In this document: positions 4,616 through 6,656 of the stretch, one piece after another
Numbering within the stretch: position 1 is the first letter of the stretch
Layout: each line of letters opens with the position of its first letter
The notes under the pieces: model-generated
What the model saw: only the letters and a program-made list of their open reading frames with translations
Database searches by the model: none
What the model was told of the DNA's origin: nothing
Program-made: the position numbers and the translations under genes
NCBI GenBank assembly: GCA_029213105.1
Contig: JARGNS010000209.1
Coordinates: 1-6,656 of the forward strand
Direction: 5' to 3'
Length of the DNA: 6,656 nucleotides
Source: Planctomycetota bacterium
Lineage (GTDB): Bacteria > Planctomycetota > PLA2 > JAEUHO01

Positions 4616-6656
4616 CTACTTGCGGGTGCGCTTCTCGAGGACGTTGAGCTCGGAGTTGGTCTGCAGGTCGAACTTCGCCTGCATCCACTCCATGTCGTCG
4701 AACCAGTGCGCGAGCGTCTGGTTGTAGCGACCTTCCTGGTCACGCAGGTTCTTCGTGAACTGGCGACGATCGCCGAACACCGCCTGGCTCAGGAACTCCA
4801 CGTAGCGACGCGGCGAGAACTCGTGCTTGGACGGGTACTGGCGCTCGGCCACACGGACCAGGAACGCGAAGCCCGTGCCCTCTTCGTCACGGACGGGATC
4901 CATGAGGACGCGACGGCCGAACGTACCCGGCTCCGCGGAGGTGGTGTCCTGGCGCGACTGCACCGGCTTCACCGTGGCGTAGCCCTGGCGCCAGACGAAG
5001 TTGCGGCGCTCGGTCGCAGCCTTGGTGGCTGCGTCCATCGCGTCCGTCACCTCGATCGCCGGCGGCGGGGTGTTGCCGATGAACAGGCCCGTGGTCTCCA
5101 CGACGGGCTCCACGCCCTCCGCCTTCGACCAGGCGGCCAGCGCGTCGGCCGCAGCCTTGGCCTTGGCCTCGTCCGTGGCGTCGTCGCCGAGGTCGGAGGC
5201 CGCCTTCTCGAGCGCCTCCTGGAGATTCTTCAGGCGATCGCCCGCACGGATCATCTGGCGGCGCTCGACCCAGCGGTCGAAGACCTTGTCCTTGACCTCG
5301 TCGTACTCGAGCTGGCGCTGCGGCTGGTACGCGATGCGGCGCACGAGCACCTTGGTCAGGCGCGTGAAGAGCTGCGCCGGCACCGAGTTGTAGTCGCCGT
5401 CCGCCTTGAGGCGGTTCAGCTCGAACTGCAGGCCCGTACCGAAGTTCGCGTTGGCCTCGTACTCCTCGCGGGTCATCGGCTTGGGCGTCTTCCAGTACTG
5501 GATCGCGGCCGGCGTCTTGTCGCTACCCGAAGCCACGAGCTCGCCGAGCTCGTCCTTGAGGACACCCGCGAGCGTCAGCTCGGCGGGGACTTCCGGCTTG
5601 GCGTCGGCGAAGTCGGCGGGGCGCGGCTGGGAGGCCTCGGCCTCCTTGCCCTTCCACTCGGCATCCCAGGCCTTCTGGGCCTTCTCCGTGGTCTCCTTGG
5701 CCGACTCCCAACGCGCGAGGGCGGCCTGCGCCTTGCTCGCGGCGGCGGCACTGTCGCGCACGCGCGTGAGCACGTCGTTCATCAGCTGCTCGAAGAACTT
5801 CTGGCGGATGACGATCTCGCGCCAGCCCTTGTCGAGGAAGACCTTGCGGTCCTCGGCGTCCGGATCCGCGTCGTCCGTCTTGGGATCGTCGCCGTCCTTG
5901 GGCTCCTCGTCCTTCTTCGGGGCGTCGGGCTTGGAGAGCTCGGCCGGGAAGACGTCCTTGGCCGGGACGAGCGTGGCCGTGGCCTCGGGCGCGACCTCCT
6001 TGACGAGCTCGGCACCGTGGCCGCTCGTCGGGTCGGCCGGATCCTCCGCCTTGTAGAACACGTCGCCACGGTAGGCGCGCCAGTCCTGGAAGAGCTGCTC
6101 CTCGTCCGTCGGGCGGAACTGGGGGTAGGCCTCCCAGAGGCGGCGCATGGCCGCGTCCGTCACGAGCGGCAGGTGCACGAAGAGCGTCTCGAACACGCGC
6201 TTGGCATCCTCGGTGTACTCCGAGCGCAGGCTCGAGAAGAACGCCTCGAGTTCGCGCGCGTTGCCCGAGACGAGGTTGTCCTCGGCGGTGGCGAAGTCGC
6301 CATCGGCGCCGCCACTCGTCACGCGCCAGGTCGGCGGCTGGGCACGACGCAGGGCCACGCGCAGCGGACGATCCCAGGCATCACGCAGATCGGACTGGGT
6401 GAACGCCGCGAGCCCCGGACCGGGCGTCACGGTGATCTCGTCGGCGTCGAGGGTGATGCGGACGTCGTCGGCCGTGCCGGCGTCACCGTCGGGACCGTTC
6501 GAAGCCAGCGTGGGCGCGGCCTTGTCGTCCGCCCCCGGCGTGTAGACGAAGGGACGGTCCCAGCCATCGTTGATATCGCGCGTCAGCGGCGGGAGACGGT
6601 CGTTGCCGGAACCCTTCTTGAGTTCCTCGATCGTCTTGGGCCAGGCGCCCGTGGCC
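4616..6656 (-). CDS. Large protein with two GspG-like pseudopilin modules and a helical, faintly PpiD/SurA-like C-terminal part (N-terminus beyond right edge)
   Basis: The frame is open from the right edge to a stop at 4616, giving 679 visible residues. A GTG at 6430 could start a shorter form, but the 75 codons before it have the same codon bias and encode a recognisable domain, so the gene almost certainly begins outside the window. Visible residues 1-67 resemble the C-terminal part of the type II secretion pseudopilin GspG: WPKTIEEL, then DGWDRPFVYTPG, then the calcium-loop-like GPDGDAGTADDV. Residues 86-130 repeat it: DAWDRPLRVAL, then GADGDFATAEDN. Residues 131-210 are helical. A Lys/Asp/Glu/Pro linker lies at about 242-271. 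Coiled-coil-like stretches lie at about 300-343 and 460-510. EYDEVKDKVFDRWVERR (450-466) and FAFLVRVAERQYPS (596-609) recall phrases of PpiD/SurA-type periplasmic foldases, but I see no PPIC catalytic core. The function is unknown; an extracytoplasmic location is inferred. The gene is convergent with yidD. Confidence 0.8.
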   Translation of the reverse strand, partial: ATGAWPKTIEELKKGSGNDRLPPLTRDINDGWDRPFVYTPGADDKAAPTLASNGPDGDAGTADDVRITLDADEITVTPGPGLAAFTQSDLRDAWDRPLRVALRRAQPPTWRVTSGGADGDFATAEDNLVSGNARELEAFFSSLRSEYTEDAKRVFETLFVHLPLVTDAAMRRLWEAYPQFRPTDEEQLFQDWRAYRGDVFYKAEDPADPTSGHGAELVKEVAPEATATLVPAKDVFPAELSKPDAPKKDEEPKDGDDPKTDDADPDAEDRKVFLDKGWREIVIRQKFFEQLMNDVLTRVRDSAAAASKAQAALARWESAKETTEKAQKAWDAEWKGKEAEASQPRPADFADAKPEVPAELTLAGVLKDELGELVASGSDKTPAAIQYWKTPKPMTREEYEANANFGTGLQFELNRLKADGDYNSVPAQLFTRLTKVLVRRIAYQPQRQLEYDEVKDKVFDRWVERRQMIRAGDRLKNLQEALEKAASDLGDDATDEAKAKAAADALAAWSKAEGVEPVVETTGLFIGNTPPPAIEVTDAMDAATKAATERRNFVWRQGYATVKPVQSRQDTTSAEPGTFGRRVLMDPVRDEEGTGFAFLVRVAERQYPSKHEFSPRRYVEFLSQAVFGDRRQFTKNLRDQEGRYNQTLAHWFDDMEWMQAKFDLQTNSELNVLEKRTRK
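6272..6655 (-). repeat. Tandem GspG-like modules within the large protein
   Basis: Two diverged protein-level copies lie in order. The first has D-G-W-D-R-P at 6568-6551 and G-P-D-G-D-A-G-T-A-D-D-V at 6496-6461. The second has D-A-W-D-R-P at 6382-6365 and G-A-D-G-D-F-A-T-A-E-D-N-L at 6310-6272. Spacing between the two landmarks is similar in both (about 18 residues). The copies are clearly unequal in sequence, so the duplication is old rather than an assembly artefact. Confidence 0.65.

Noticed and set aside
4009..4647. 212-codon plus-strand open frame over rnpA and yidD in another frame
   Set aside because: It overlaps two well-recognised genes and is Arg/Pro/Ala-rich shadow sequence.
5406..6056. 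Ser/Ala-rich plus-strand open frame (216 codons) opposite the large protein
   Set aside because: It is antisense to the coding strand, with a composition typical of the complement of Glu/Asp/Ala/Lys codons; no domain or ribosome site.
4616..6430. GTG at 6430 as the true start of the large protein
   Set aside because: There is no good ribosome site, and the 75 codons before it keep the same codon bias and encode a GspG-like module.

Overview
The window looks like chromosomal DNA from a high-GC bacterium (about two thirds G+C or more by eye, with strong G/C preference at third codon positions). The small HEAT-repeat lipoprotein with a Trp-rich tail, the use of GspG-like pseudopilin modules, and an NtrC-type two-component pair fit Planctomycetota or a relative. 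That placement is inference from style; no marker gene here proves it. It is densely coded: the longest non-coding stretch is about 100 bases. There are no rRNAs, tRNAs, CRISPR arrays or mobile elements that I can see.

Left part (1-3902), all read leftwards on the minus strand: a HEAT-repeat lipoprotein, a soluble PAS histidine kinase, a sigma-54-dependent response regulator of the NtrC family, and the first 197 residues of an HtrA/Deg-type serine protease that runs off the left edge. Gaps are 23, 3 and 36 bases, so this is very probably one operon. A kinase-regulator pair flanked by a lipoprotein and a membrane-anchored protease suggests a signalling unit tied to the cell envelope. The envelope link is inferred from the neighbours, since the kinase itself has no membrane segment.

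Middle (3903-4615): a 99-base divergent spacer rich in short inverted repeats, then rnpA (RNase P protein) and yidD (membrane-insertion factor) on the plus strand, overlapping by the four bases ATGA. The usual upstream partner rpmH is absent, and yidC does not follow.

Right part (4616-6656), minus strand and convergent with yidD: one long open frame that enters from the right edge. Its visible N-terminal 130 residues hold two diverged copies of a GspG (type II secretion major pseudopilin) C-terminal loop region. About 550 residues follow that look like a secreted or periplasmic helical protein, with an acidic linker, coiled-coil stretches and faint PpiD/SurA-type features. This unusual fusion is the most interesting item in the window; the rest is recognisable housekeeping or regulatory content.
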